This document shows, in pieces, positions 13,683 through 24,780 of a stretch of DNA of 64,000 bases. Where the stretch lies: NCBI RefSeq assembly GCF_050436995.1, contig NC_134755.1:6201001-6265000 (forward strand). The letters run 5' to 3'. The stretch comes from Anticarsia gemmatalis (taxonomy: Eukaryota; Arthropoda; Insecta; Lepidoptera; Erebidae). The stretch's first letter is position 1. The number at the start of each line of letters is the position of its first letter. The notes under the pieces were generated by a model. It was not told the DNA's origin. It saw nothing but the letters and a program-made list of their open reading frames with translations, and made no database searches. The translations under genes and the position numbers were made by a program.

Positions 13683-15690
13683 GTGAGAGCCGAACGATAA
13701 CATCGCAGATACATCGCGCCCCGCACTCGGATTTCCAACAATAATTTATTTTATGCGTAAGGTCTCGGTTACCGGGATGGATGTTTTATGCACAAACGTC
13801 GAATGAATACCAAAATGCTATTAACATATTTATTAAAAACTTAAATATTTATATAACTATCTACTTATTCAACGTTTCAGTGCTCAAGGTCGTATGAATG
13901 TCGATATGGGTCGCAGTTTAATATAACTGCCTACAGGCTTCGTCGTAACCGACGCAATATTTCATCGGATTACAAGATTCTCAGCTATTAATAGCCGGTC
14001 TTCACTTCATCCGAGAGGTTATTCGGAAACTGCTTTAAGTTGTCACTTTAATCTCTTTTGGTTTTGGAAGCGTTAATGCAGCTAGCGGTTATATTAATTG
14101 AGACCCTTACCTAATTAAGTTTGAAGCCGTTAATGATGTAGGTTATTGTTGTCTCTATAATTCATGGAAAATGTATTCTTGTTTCTTTCTTGCATGAACT
14201 ATTTCTTGGATGATCGCGCGTGCCGGTTGTCGTTTGCTTGTTACTTATTAGTTCACGTCCAAATATTTTAGCCAAAAACCCTCGTTAATGTGTCGCTGCC
14301 AGGTTTTTTTCTTGATAATTAGAAGTAAACAATAAACTCCTCTATTTTACGTTTTGACTTCGAATATATTTTTGTTTTTTTATTGGAATACTGAATGAAT
14401 TCTTGCGCCATATATTTGTCAAAAGTGGAGTTTTAGTTGGGGGCATAAAAAGAGCCATGAAAACGACTTATGTTTACATTTACATACATTTAATTGTAAA
14501 TAAATTCAACCTATAAAAATAACTGTTTCGGCGATGAATAATGCATATTCATCGTGTAAATAGCTATTTTAGATTAAAAATTTGCATAATGTGGCCCAAA
14601 ATAGGCAGGAATTGTGATTCTAATTATAGTGTGGTTCATGTACTATTATGTACAACTGTATGAGATATAAAATAATGTTAAGTTAAACATTATTCAAATT
14701 GACTATCAAAGAATACCTAAGCTATTTTATGAACAGGCATAGGTCAAAAAAATTGCTACGTAAGTAAAGATAAAATAAACACAAGTAGATAAAGAAACTT
14801 CCAGTTTAACCGAAATTATTCAAGTAGCATAAAATTGATGTCACAAAATCCATGAAAGAGCTCCCTTTTACAGTCACGTCCAAAGTTTTCATTTCACTCG
14901 AAACACTTGTATACTAAAACAAACAAAAAGACACATTTTCCTTTATTATCATGTACGAACAAATTGATTAAATAATCTAAATGTTCATATAAAACGATAT
15001 TTTACAAGATAAGCCGGAATACATTAAATTTTCATTGTTGGTCAAAGGGAAACGTTCATAGACATTTCATGCTAATATCATTGGAGGGCAAGTGATCGGA
15101 TCTCGGCGGCCATAATACTTAAGTGCCTTTATGATAGCTGACGATATTTGATACGGGATGGAAAATAAAAATTAGCAATAAAACGAGACTAGAATAAAAA
15201 TTGTGCGTTTATACTTTTGGGCTTCCATACCCTTTCATAGCCGTGGGTTTGGATAACAGCTAGTGACACACAGTCACAGAGTTCAATGCTATGTATTATT
15301 GACATCTTGTTAAGTGCAAGCAAAATTAGATACATATTCATAGAAACCAATTCTCAGAATCCTAGGAATTTACTGAAGTAGTTTTTTTTATAGAAATACT
15401 TGCTTGGTCTCCTTAAATAGTTAACAAACAATTTTATCCTAAAAGAAAACTCGAAGCGTTACGCCTATTTGACACCCATATCTCAATTATCGACTCTAAA
15501 AGCATTCGTATGTGGCTCTTAAAATGCCATGAGTTATATCAGAATAAAAACCATAATTCATTCAGTTTATGATCATACCCATGTTTTTCTGTCGATATTT
15601 CGGCCCCATAAACCGATGGCTTCGTTTATTTACCAGTTGTTCAATGATTAAAACATTTTATTATGATGAAACAGAAGCGCGAATCTCTAC
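13683..15690. other. Noncoding stretch
   Basis: AT-rich sequence without a recognisable exon, RNA gene or element. It lies in the presumed upstream intron of gene A. Confidence 0.35.
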
Positions 15691-16005
15691 AATTGGAACC
15701 ATCAAGTATCGAGTTTGACATTATAAAACTACTGCAAAAATAGTTTCCTCAATGTCCGCTAGAGGCGCTGATGATATTTTCATATAACATTTTTAGATAG
15801 TGGTAGTCGGGCTACAGTAGCGCAATTCCCTATAGACGGTAGGTACTAACAAGTGTCGAGAATTTCACACTAAAAATTTAATGCAAATAGTTCCTGCGAC
15901 GCCCGTTAGAGGCGCTGATCAGATTTTCATACAAAATTTCTCAATAACTAGCCGGTTGTCGATAGTTGTGGTAGAGAATCGGGCTATAGTAATGTGTTGT
16001 CACAC
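15691..16005 (+). repeat. Dispersed repeat, nearly two head-to-tail units
   Basis: Two similar units follow each other. Each carries a segment like TAGAGGCGCTGAT (near 15750 and near 15907), followed by an ATTTTCATA segment and an AGTGGTAGTCGGGCTA or GTGGTAGAGAATCGGGCTA segment. The first unit ends with GTAGCGCAATTC, which also begins the next, so the unit is about 155-175 bp. A third copy lies on the opposite strand at 19685-19880. I recall repeats of this type in lepidopteran introns but cannot assign a named family. Confidence 0.62.
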
Positions 16006-19000
16006 AATGTATTTGTCCTGTATAAAGCCTCACGTCTAAGCACTAACATGGCACTTTTATTGTCCGTCTTTACGACCTTTTTGATGTTCTAATAGAAAAC
16101 ATTTTTAATTACTTTTTTGCTAAGACTTCCAGAAGCTCTAGAACCAAGAGTAAGGAATATATAGTTATAAGACGCAACTATACAAAACTTCAAAATATGA
16201 GTAACTACTTCCACAAGATTGAATACTGATGTAGTTTTTTTTAGTCTTCGCTTAAGTAATTCAGTGGAAATGCAGGTAAAATATACTATTTAAATGTAAT
16301 ATAGCACTGCTAATAATAAGTTGCGACAGTATGTAGTAAAATGAATTTTGGTTGAAAATAACAATCATGGACATTATCTCGTCTGATGTTTTTAAATACA
16401 AGCTTGAGTTACTACCACACTTTTATTTCGGTCACGTTCGAAATTTTATAGTCGACAGAAGCGGGCTCCTTTTTGGATTAAAATGTCACTTACAGATGAA
16501 TTTCAAAAACATGAGAATTATACAAAGAAGTAGGACCAAGTCTAAGTTTACAAAAATGACAAAAATGATTCAATTCCATTAGCGTGTACTTACGCTACCC
16601 ACAAAATGAATGAAACATATAAATAATTGTTCAATTATTCTCATCCCACGCGTTATTTATTCAACGTCACTTTCATATTCATCAATAATATAGGTTCGTA
16701 TTTGTACGTCTTATATTTGAAACTTGGCTATCAAAAAAGCTAACTTTTGTTAAGTCAATTTTTTTTCTTTTTTTATTTTCTTGCGCATCTGTCATTAAAA
16801 ATAGTCTGTCAAAAATGTATGTGGGTATACAATCTACTTACCTTAATAAAGTATGTTACCACTCTACGAAAATATAAATTCACGTTTTAGTACTGATAAA
16901 GCGTTCTATTCTTGAACCTGTTAATGATGATGTGTGCCTAATAAATGGGCCGGTGTCATTAATATCGTGGCGCGAGCGCTAATGTCCAGTTTCACGCATC
17001 GAGTGCGGCTAATTCATGGCTGTGATCCGACGCGCGACCACCTAACATAACGCATACTCTGTTACTGTCCGCTTTCGCTCTACAATCTCTTAATTACACC
17101 GACTTGTTGGTCCACCGCGAATTAGCGAAATAGTTTTTGAACTACGAAACATTTCGAGTTAGTTTTCGAACGAATACATTCTGCATTTTCATTTTAACTT
17201 TTAAGTAATGCTTGCAACAAACATTAATGCAGTTTCCGGAATTATGTTTGTTTATAGGGATATTAAATTTTATTCGATGATGTTTTGTAACGCAAAGCTT
17301 TCAGTGAATAGCCTTTTGTTTTAACAATGGTATTTAATTACTGTCGAATTAATTTTGCAGTATTCTACCAACAAAAGTATTCAATTATAAAATATTAATT
17401 TTATTAACATGTTTACGTCGTTCGTATTGTGGTCGCGAAAGCAAACTATAATTTTGGATTTATTTCACGATTTTCTCAAAAATGGTGATTATTTTGTTTT
17501 TCCATCGGAAATTCTGAGAATATCTCCCGCACAGCAAGTCTGTTCGCAGAACACGACATTGGACATCTCTTACAATGATAAATAATATATCTAGAGACAT
17601 ATTTCAAATCAAATTATAGGAAATATAATGTTAACTTCACTGCTATAAGTAAAGATAGGCAATAAACTGTACTCCTTTCAAGAAATGTTAGAACAAAGTA
17701 ATGAGTAATGGCCCGTGCACACTACACTTAAAGGGGTATGCACATTGTCGTTGCCGCAATAAACAGGAGCTTAATAAATTATCGGTAAACTGCGCTAAAA
17801 GGAACTTGCACAATACCTCCGCAGCGACTCGTAATTTCCCCCTCCTCGCCCCCGCGACGTCCATATTTTACAGCTCTTTTACCCGTTCATTTTTAAAATA
17901 CGATGTTCGACAAATTCACTTAATGCCGCGTTAAATGAACCGTGTTCGCATAATAAAAGATTTTATACTCAAAAGCGATTTCAGAATGGACGATATTTCC
18001 GTGAAACGAGAAAATGCCGCTCTCCACGTTGACGCTTCATCTCGTCTCTAGTAACGCCGGAATATTTTTTTCGCGCTCGAACGACTCCGAATTCCGAGAG
18101 AATAAAGTTAAGAAAACACCACATACAAATAACGCTCAGATTACATTAAATACTCTCGTAATACGAGCCCACGCCTCTTCGACCTAATTTATTCGTGTAT
18201 TAAAGTTCCGTGGAAATTTATATTGCTATCACATTATTAACATCGTTAAAGGCACTACAGTTTTCATAATCTGTGATGCTCGTACAAAGTTAATAAAGAA
18301 AACACGAAATAAGCATTCCCCTTTTCGCAAACGGCAAGCTAGCTAAAAGTGCCTAATTACTGTCCAAAAGCGATGTCATAAAAAAACTTGGTCACTTTTT
18401 ATATGCATGTCATGGTAGGCTCATCATCAAAGGTCTGCATAGTTTTGCTTTCATAGCGACTCCGTTTGCTAAAGAGAATTCGTTTTTATTTTTTAAATTT
18501 GTAACTTTACTCGCTTTCAATCGCTAGCGACTCTTGTTTTTAATATACAAACGTTCTTACCTAAAATTAATGTAAATTTTGTTTGCTTATGGGCACTGCA
18601 GTTGTTTTTAATATTTTTTAGTAGATCTATTTAAAATAGACAACACTTATTACGTTGTAAATAAATGCAATGTTACAAAAATTTTAAAGAAATAAATTAA
18701 TCTTGAATATTTTATGGCAAATAAACTACTAAAAGACTAATAAATAAATCAGTTTAAGGGTTTTATTCTGTTTGTAAACAAGTACGGCGCTGATGTTTCC
18801 TATTTTCTTAAAATAAATCTGTATAAGTGAATTCCTCTGTAGATCCCTATCAGCAATCCTAAAAGCCTTTTAGCGCATAAAATATTCTCACGTGTGGTTT
18901 ATTTTTGTAGGCGTGTTTTAACCTTTCGCATTGATTACGTTATTTATTATTAAATGTAAGAATCCTGAATTTGTTTACTGTAACGAAATAAAATACTCTT

Positions 19001-19684
19001 TTCAAGTGCTAGGGTACTTTACAATGTGTATTTTTTATGAAGTCGTGAAACTTTTACCAATAAAAAAGGTATTCCTTGTAAGTAAAACGTATGTGAGGAT
19101 TTCAAGTGGTTTTTTCAACGAGTGTTCTAAAACACAATCAGAATTACAAAAGTGGGAACGCTACAAGACGGAAATTGAATCTATCGCATTAAATCTCAGA
19201 CAAGCACCTAAAACTATTACATTGCAGGGAAGCTTTTCTAGACTGTTCCTAGGAGAATTGCTATTACTACACTGCTTGTGTTCGAAATTACTAAGACCGG
19301 TTGAAGTCGATTTCATTTGGTTTACTCTTAAATTTTACCGTATATCATGAGGATTCTTGCAATATTTTATCATACAAAATTATTAAGACGCGGCAAGTAA
19401 AATATACTTTGTTAGTACATTTCACGTCAAAGTGAATTGCTTTAAAATACCGAGATAACATATTAATATATCAATCACGTGGTATAATTTCTAGGAACAA
19501 GTAAATATAGACGGCGTGTGTATTTTTGAACGTAACCTCAAAGATTTCCTTCGTTATGAAACTGGTTTCTTTTAACAGCTCATCTTGATGTTTTCACTAA
19601 GAATAGACCTTCCAGCTATGTTTAACTGAGGACGTAACGTCTGTATGTGGCGGTCTATTCTGGAGATATCCTGATTATCTAAGC
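16006..19684. other. Noncoding stretch before gene A exons
   Basis: No Ig exon was recognised. CpG-rich islets occur at about 16946-17050 and 17985-18090. The 15-mer AATGGACGATATTTC at 17985-17999 recurs exactly at 27189-27203. An open frame at 18931-19350 (+) is long for such AT-rich DNA but has no recognisable domain; it is discussed under findings. Confidence 0.4.
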
Positions 19685-19880
19685 CTAAGATAGAAGACAA
19701 GTACCTCGATTCTTTACAACTATCAACTACCGACAACAGGCTAGCTATCGAGAAATGTCACACGAAAATCTGTGTAGCGCCTCTACCGGGCTTCGTAAGA
19801 ACTATTTTGGCAGTACAATTCAAATGTCAAACTCGACACTCGACAGTACCGACTGTATAGAATTGCGCTATAGAAACTCA
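19685..19880 (-). repeat. Inverted single copy of the 15.7-kb dispersed repeat
   Basis: Read on the minus strand it matches the 15691-16005 repeat in order: a TAGCGCAATTCTATA start, GTCGAGTTTGACATTT, AAAATAGTTC, GGTAGAGGCGCT, CAGATTTTCGTG, and CTAGC..GTTGTCGGTAGTTG. It ends about 65 bases before the first recognised exon of gene A, so it sits in the 3' end of the preceding intron. Confidence 0.62.
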
Positions 19881-19946
19881 GCATTCGGCACCTTGTAACA
19901 AGACGTTTGTAACTTCAAGATTAATTAACGGCCTGTTTTGTTCCAG

Positions 19947-20078
19947 TGGTGGACATGTTCCGGGGTGAGACCTTAGAGCTGGCGCACGTTCAGCGGACGG
20001 ACATGGGCGCGTACTACTGCATCGCTAGCAACGGCGTCCCGCCCACTGTGAGTCGACGGTATCACGTGGAAGTGCATT
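19947..20078 (+). CDS. Gene A exon: second half of Ig2
   Basis: The acceptor TTCCAG ends at 19946 and the donor GTAAGT starts at 20079. The exon begins with two bases that complete a split codon and reads GETLELAHVQRTDMGAYYC then IASNGVPPTVSRRYHVEVH. Its length of 132 bp equals that of the matching exon of gene B (54956-55087). The two exons encode 43 aligned residues, of which I count 24 identical. Confidence 0.92.
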
Positions 20079-22190
20079 GTAAGTCAATGTTGTCGATGTA
20101 TTTGGGAATTAAACTGTCTTATGTCAATATAGAGACACCTCCTACTAAGGTGTTGACTGTGATTTGCAAATAAAAAGAAAAATTTTGGTAGAGTAACGAA
20201 ATTTGAACTATTATTTCGAACCTAAATATACGAACTTCCTTTCGGGTTGGAAAATGCGCTATGACGTTTTCAATATCAAAACTACACAACAAAAGCATTA
20301 TAATAATAAGAAATACGAATAATATTTAAAATACCTAGTTTCAGATTTCTTGCTGTTCGATTATTTATATTCATCATATTTATATGCATTAGGTACATAA
20401 AAACACAATCACAATAATTAAATTCTTCGTATCAAAGGAAATAAAACCAAAATGAATTCTGAATACAACATAGAATTGATATGAAACCATATGAAATGAG
20501 ATCAAATCATATAAAATGAGATATACTCAAATACTAATAATTACATAACTATCTTGTTCATTTTATGCAGCTCCATCCGATTTTAAAGTAGGAAAGTGTA
20601 ATGGCGATGTGGATAAAAGCCGTAATTTATCACTACTGAAGGCGATGTATAATTTATAAGAGGGTATAAAAATATTGCTTGTAATATACATACAGAGAGG
20701 TGATGAATGGCGCACTGCAGCTGAATTTGTCCAAAATAAACCTATATAAATAGGTATAAGTTAAAACTATCTTAAAACTTAAAAGGTTCGAAAAAAATAT
20801 CCTCTTTTTTGCTCGTTCCAAAGAGTATAACGAAGGAAATATTTTGATACGTCGATTAAAAACGTTAAAGAAATTTTAAAATTTGTTTTTGTTATACAGT
20901 CATACCCCAGGTGAAGGTGTCCAATCAGTTAGTAGGAGCGCCACTCGGCAGTGACGTAGAGCTGCAGTGCCACATCGAAGCCTCTCCCAAGGCCATGAAC
21001 TCCTGGTACAGGGGCGACGGTAACTGTAATTATTCCAATTTTCATTATTCCTTAAAAGCTTACTTATCTTAAGTTGTAATCCATGTCTCTCAGGTTATTT
21101 AGTTGTCACTTTACGAAATGCTAAGTAAATATTAAATGGTCGGAAAGGCATCTTATTTTCTTCTTCATCTATATTAATCTTAAGACTAAATGGAAACTCT
21201 TTTAGCGATAAAATTGTTTCGTTATTTTATTTCCACAGTTAAAGAGCAAAGTACGTTTCAATTGAACGGTTTGCAAGTTGGAACTAACGTAATGTTTCTT
21301 TACAGCGCTATTAAGCGACAAATTATCGGAGGATCCGAAGCTACGTGTATCAGAATCCGTAATAAACGAGTATTCACTGTGGATAAACTTGACGATAAAG
21401 TCTCTCGCGCCCGGAGACTGCGGAACTTATGTGTGCGCCTCTGTCAATGCGCTAGGAAAGATGGAGAGCCAAGTCAGTTTGCATAGTAAGTGGCCGATGT
21501 CATTATATGTGTGTCTTAGAGAGCTGCCTCGCTAGTTTAGTATGCGGATCAGTGTTATAGACGGAAACTTATATTATCTAAACACCAATAATTTTATGTT
21601 TGTTTTAGTTTAACATTTAATGTAGGCATTAAACAATTTAAAAGACAATAAATCTTGCTTTTTCAACTCGGATATTAAAAATAGAGTGATGTTTGCATAT
21701 TCTAACTATGTCCGTCTTTTATCTTTGCGCCCATAAAACATGAAGGCTAGGCAGTACATTACCTGCTACGCTGGACTTGCTACGGCGTAGCAAGACCGTA
21801 GATCCCACATATTTTTACTTATTCGAACAATTTTGTACAATCTTGCTTTAAACTTAATTTTCAACTGTGCACTATAAGTATTATAAACTTCTTGATTCAA
21901 GTAGTAAGTTTTGTAGTGTTCCAAACTGATAACATTATAAAATTATGACTCACAAATTCAAACCACTAATAAACTAATTAAATTATGTGTCTATAGGTGT
22001 AGAGCTGAGCATGAATGGCTTCGGCGCTGAGGAGCCAATGGTGTCGGGTGCGGCGTGGCAGCGCGCGCGCAACCTACCAACGCGCATGCGCCCAGCGGCG
22101 TCACACGCGCAATATTTCCTCACACAACATCTACCACCGCAGCTCTACGCCCTACTTCTCACCGTCATACGATACATACATACCTTCTAA
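19947..22190 (+). CDS. Gene A: DIP/lachesin-like Ig-superfamily protein, 3' part (4 exons)
   Basis: Exons are 19947-20078, 20900-21019, 21306-21485 and 21997-22190. Each internal boundary has AG/GT splice sites, all introns are phase 1, and the joined frame is open for 207 residues to TAA at 22188-22190. The product starts mid-Ig2, with the F-strand DMGAYYC and the hallmark IASNGVPPTVSRRY. A complete Ig3 follows, with its two main cysteines in DVELQCHIEASP and GTYVCASVNALG. This is the layout of insect DIP proteins and lachesin, neuronal surface proteins with three Ig domains that bind Dpr partners or mediate homophilic adhesion. The N-terminal exons (signal peptide, Ig1, first half of Ig2) are missing from the window or were not recognised. 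Ig3 carries an N-glycosylation site (NLT). The DIP-family call is firm; orthology to a specific DIP is not claimed. Confidence 0.88.
20900..21019 (+). CDS. Gene A exon: first half of Ig3
   Basis: The acceptor TATACAG ends at 20899 and the donor GTAACT starts at 21020. It reads IPQVKVSNQLVGAPLGSDVE followed by LQCHIEASPKAMNSWYRGDG across the next junction. NQLVGAPLG and the Cys..Trp spacing are typical of the DIP Ig3 B-C strands. It is 120 bp, nine shorter than the gene B counterpart. Confidence 0.92.
21306..21485 (+). CDS. Gene A exon: second half of Ig3
   Basis: The acceptor TTACAG ends at 21305 and the donor GTAAGT starts at 21486. It reads ALLSDKLSEDPKLRVSESV, INEYSLWINLTIKSLAPGD, then CGTYVCASVNALGKMESQVS. 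The F strand has an additional cysteine (D-C-G-T-Y-V-C), so Ig3 holds an odd cysteine. NLT is a potential N-glycosylation site. Confidence 0.9.
21757..21803. repeat. GCTAC/GTAGC-rich palindromic cluster
   Basis: CTTGCTAC and GTAGCAAG form an 8-bp perfect inverted repeat around GGC, with further CTACG and CGTAG words on each side. It lies in the last intron of gene A. A second GTAGC-rich cluster lies at 62581-62641, suggesting remnants of one repeat family. Confidence 0.5.
21997..22190 (+). CDS. Gene A terminal exon: short C-terminal tail
   Basis: The acceptor CTATAG ends at 21996. With the phase carried from the preceding exon, the frame is open for 64 residues to TAA at 22188-22190. The other two frames hit stops shortly after the acceptor, which supports this reading. 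The tail starts VELSMNGFGAEEPMVSGAAW, continues with a basic CpG-rich part, and ends with a modest hydrophobic stretch (LYALLLTVIRYIHTF). That end could be a weak GPI-attachment signal. No Thr-rich stalk like that of gene B is present. A different 3' exon by alternative splicing cannot be excluded. Confidence 0.65.
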
Positions 22191-24580
22191 ATACTTACAA
22201 ACATTCGCAATCTATAACATCTTATTCACAAAACCATACCTGCGTCTTTGACAGTGTTATCGGACTCTTAATAATAATTCCATGTTCTATATTGAGGAAA
22301 ACGGTGTACCAATTAACAATCAAATATTTAATTACGAATAAATCTTTGTCAAATCTACAAAATATAGATGAGAACGATGTAAGTCAAAGCTAAAACAAAT
22401 CGCTCCCATAATTTCAGACGAATAAATAATCCTTATTTAATTTGAGTGCTATTTTGTAAATGAACCGAATATTGGAGAATTAAATATTCCATGACAGTTT
22501 GTGAAGTGAATTATTGTAGTGCTAATGTTCTTTCAAAATGGTAAATTCGTTTAGAACCGATTTATTGATATCAGTTACATGTTGATTTCATGAATATTTC
22601 CAGTAAATATTTAATGAACAGTCGAAATATTGGTATGTACATTTTAGTTGAAAATTGTTTGGATGCAAAGCGATCGTGACAATTTGTTTTTATTTCAATG
22701 CTAATATTTGATATTATAGCCGTGCATTTCTGAATTCAATTCAAATATTTTGTTGCAATTACCTGAGTGAGTTTTATTTATTCAAGGAATAATTAAATCG
22801 TTTTACATTAACCTCTACGATAATATGATTAACATTGTATAATATATGAATCTGAAGTAATTCTGAAAGTACCTACATATTGAGGTTCAATAGTATGATA
22901 AGATAGGATCAACTGTAATAGCCAGATCTTAAATAAAATGTAATGTAATAATCTATTATTGTATTTAACTGATTAGAATAAGTTTACGATATAAGCGACT
23001 AGATTATATTGTTAGAAACATTTCAAATTATTGATCGATATTCATTATTGTTTCGAACTTATCTCAAAATCTTGTGCTAACGTTACGTTGACTTTGACAA
23101 TAAATGTGTAATTTATGAAATATAATATTGAAATAAATGTCCTTATGAAACCCTATCGATTTGATGATTTTTATACACCATGTAATAATGTTGCATCATT
23201 GAACCAAAAAATGTTTGGATAAGGTATTTATAGATCTTAAAATTAACTGTGAAATAAATATAGTCTGAACGGCACTCTTCCTTGACACTACACAATCGAG
23301 GCTAGAACTTTTAGGATACCTTTAAATGTCTTAAAGTTGGTGCTTTACTATTTTTTTCTAGCAAGTTTATTTTAAATAAGCTATTGTTAAACTGTGCTGG
23401 TAGGAATTACTCATTTTATTTTATTTAAATTCGCTTGGTCATTCTGAAGACGTAGTTTAATATCTCACATAAAACCAACGCATCAAGAGTTCCAAATTTT
23501 TGTTTAACTACCCTTTGTTTGACTGAAAATAAAATAGTAGTTTTATTATTATTATGTGGGAATTAATCTTAAAACAATTATTTACGTCAATACTCGTATT
23601 CTCGCAATTAATATAATTTCTCTATGACTTGGGTCGCTGAAGTGTTCCTTGCCTCAGGCATTAAGTAGGTACGTCTATAAAAAGTGTGTTTATGAAGTTA
23701 TTAAAAATACCAGTTACCGGTAATAACCGGTAAAAACAAAAATATTTATATTTATTTATGTATTCGGTACAATATTCATAGAGATAATATTGAAATCACT
23801 TCATACACATTTCAAGTCAATTTCGTTGTAAACCATCGAGCTAACCCAAACGAGATATTGCAGGACAATGACGAATGGTCGATCCGGGCCGCTAATGCAT
23901 TTTTCGTGTTGCACTTGAATTAATGCGTCTCCAGTTTCATTTCAGTGGGAGCGGCGGCGATGGGCGGGTTTAATAACCGTGAAACGGTCGTATAAAGTTA
24001 ATCATTTTATTCGACGTGAACTTTACTGGCCGTTCGTTTATCTCGTCGCGATACGTTGATGCAAGCTGCCACCGTCAAATACCCACTTTACGATACAGTC
24101 GCAGTATATGTGAATTTTAAGATGCCGTACCGCGGATATGCGGCCTCTTTAAATCACTTTTCATATTCAATAAACATGTTTAGTGCTTCTCTGAACAGCT
24201 TGAATCCAACATTTCTCCATTTTCATGAGCTGAAGACTTACATGACTCTTCGCCTTTATTAAATTTCTCAAGATTGTATTTATTGTTTTTCCTTGGATTG
24301 AAAAATATCTTTGACGTATATTTCCATGAAAACGTACACACAATGAGTTATATTTAACTCATCCTTTATTAAATCAGAGACTACCGCAAAACGAGTTTGT
24401 ATAAATACGCTTTTAGCTTTTAAGGACCATTTTACTTATTTATATTTCTTACTCATATTCTTCTATGTTTAGAACATGTCACGAGCACAATGTCAGCTAA
24501 TCACGTAGTTTTCCAATTCATATCATATGATTATTAAAACGAATGGCAGGGCGGGCGTATAACACTCAAACTAAAAGTTT
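22191..24580. other. 3' flank of gene A, including likely 3' UTR
   Basis: AT-rich sequence after the gene A stop. AATAAA poly(A)-signal words occur at 22337-22342 and 22421-22426, so a short 3' UTR is possible. TTACCGGTAATAACCGGTAA near 23711-23730 has two ACCGGT words resembling Grainyhead-type sites. A CpG-richer islet lies at about 23880-24060. No gene was recognised. Confidence 0.4.
22337..22342 (+). terminator. Candidate polyadenylation signal of gene A
   Basis: AATAAA lies about 150 bases after the stop codon; a second one starts at 22421. In AT-rich DNA this hexamer is common by chance, so the assignment rests on position only. Confidence 0.3.
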
Positions 24581-24780
24581 CATCAACATAATTTATTCGG
24601 GACGCTCCACGGAGTGGCCCGCGGACTCGGCAGCTATTTTTTTCTTTATTCGTTCAGGATACGCTCTGAATTTTGGGACGGACGATTTTTCAGAGGGAAC
24701 TTCAATTGTGCAACGCGGTCACGTAGTTTTTTAGCGTCACTCGAGCAGACATGCGCCTGAGTTTAATAATGTCATAGGCA
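24581..24780 (+). repeat. Copy 2 of the three-copy spaced-block family
   Basis: Block 1 at 24581-24599 matches copy 1 at 18 of 19 bases. Block 2 at 24705-24739 matches at most positions with one extra base. Block 3 (GTTTAATAATGTCATA, 24761-24776) matches exactly. The order and strand are the same as at 13.5 kb, but the gap between blocks 1 and 2 is longer by about 50 bases. Confidence 0.55.

Noticed and set aside
22055..22393. 112-codon + frame overlapping the last exon of gene A
   Set aside because: It is out of phase with the spliced frame and is closed near the acceptor. The phased frame alone stays open from the acceptor.
23711..23730. Paired ACCGGT words as Grainyhead-type sites
   Set aside because: The motif is short and not the full consensus. 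Noted in the flank description but not called as a regulatory site.
16946..23960. Resemblance between CpG islets at 16.95 kb and 23.9 kb (both with TCCAGTTTCA)
   Set aside because: Only about ten bases match exactly, and the order conflicts with the other duplicated blocks.
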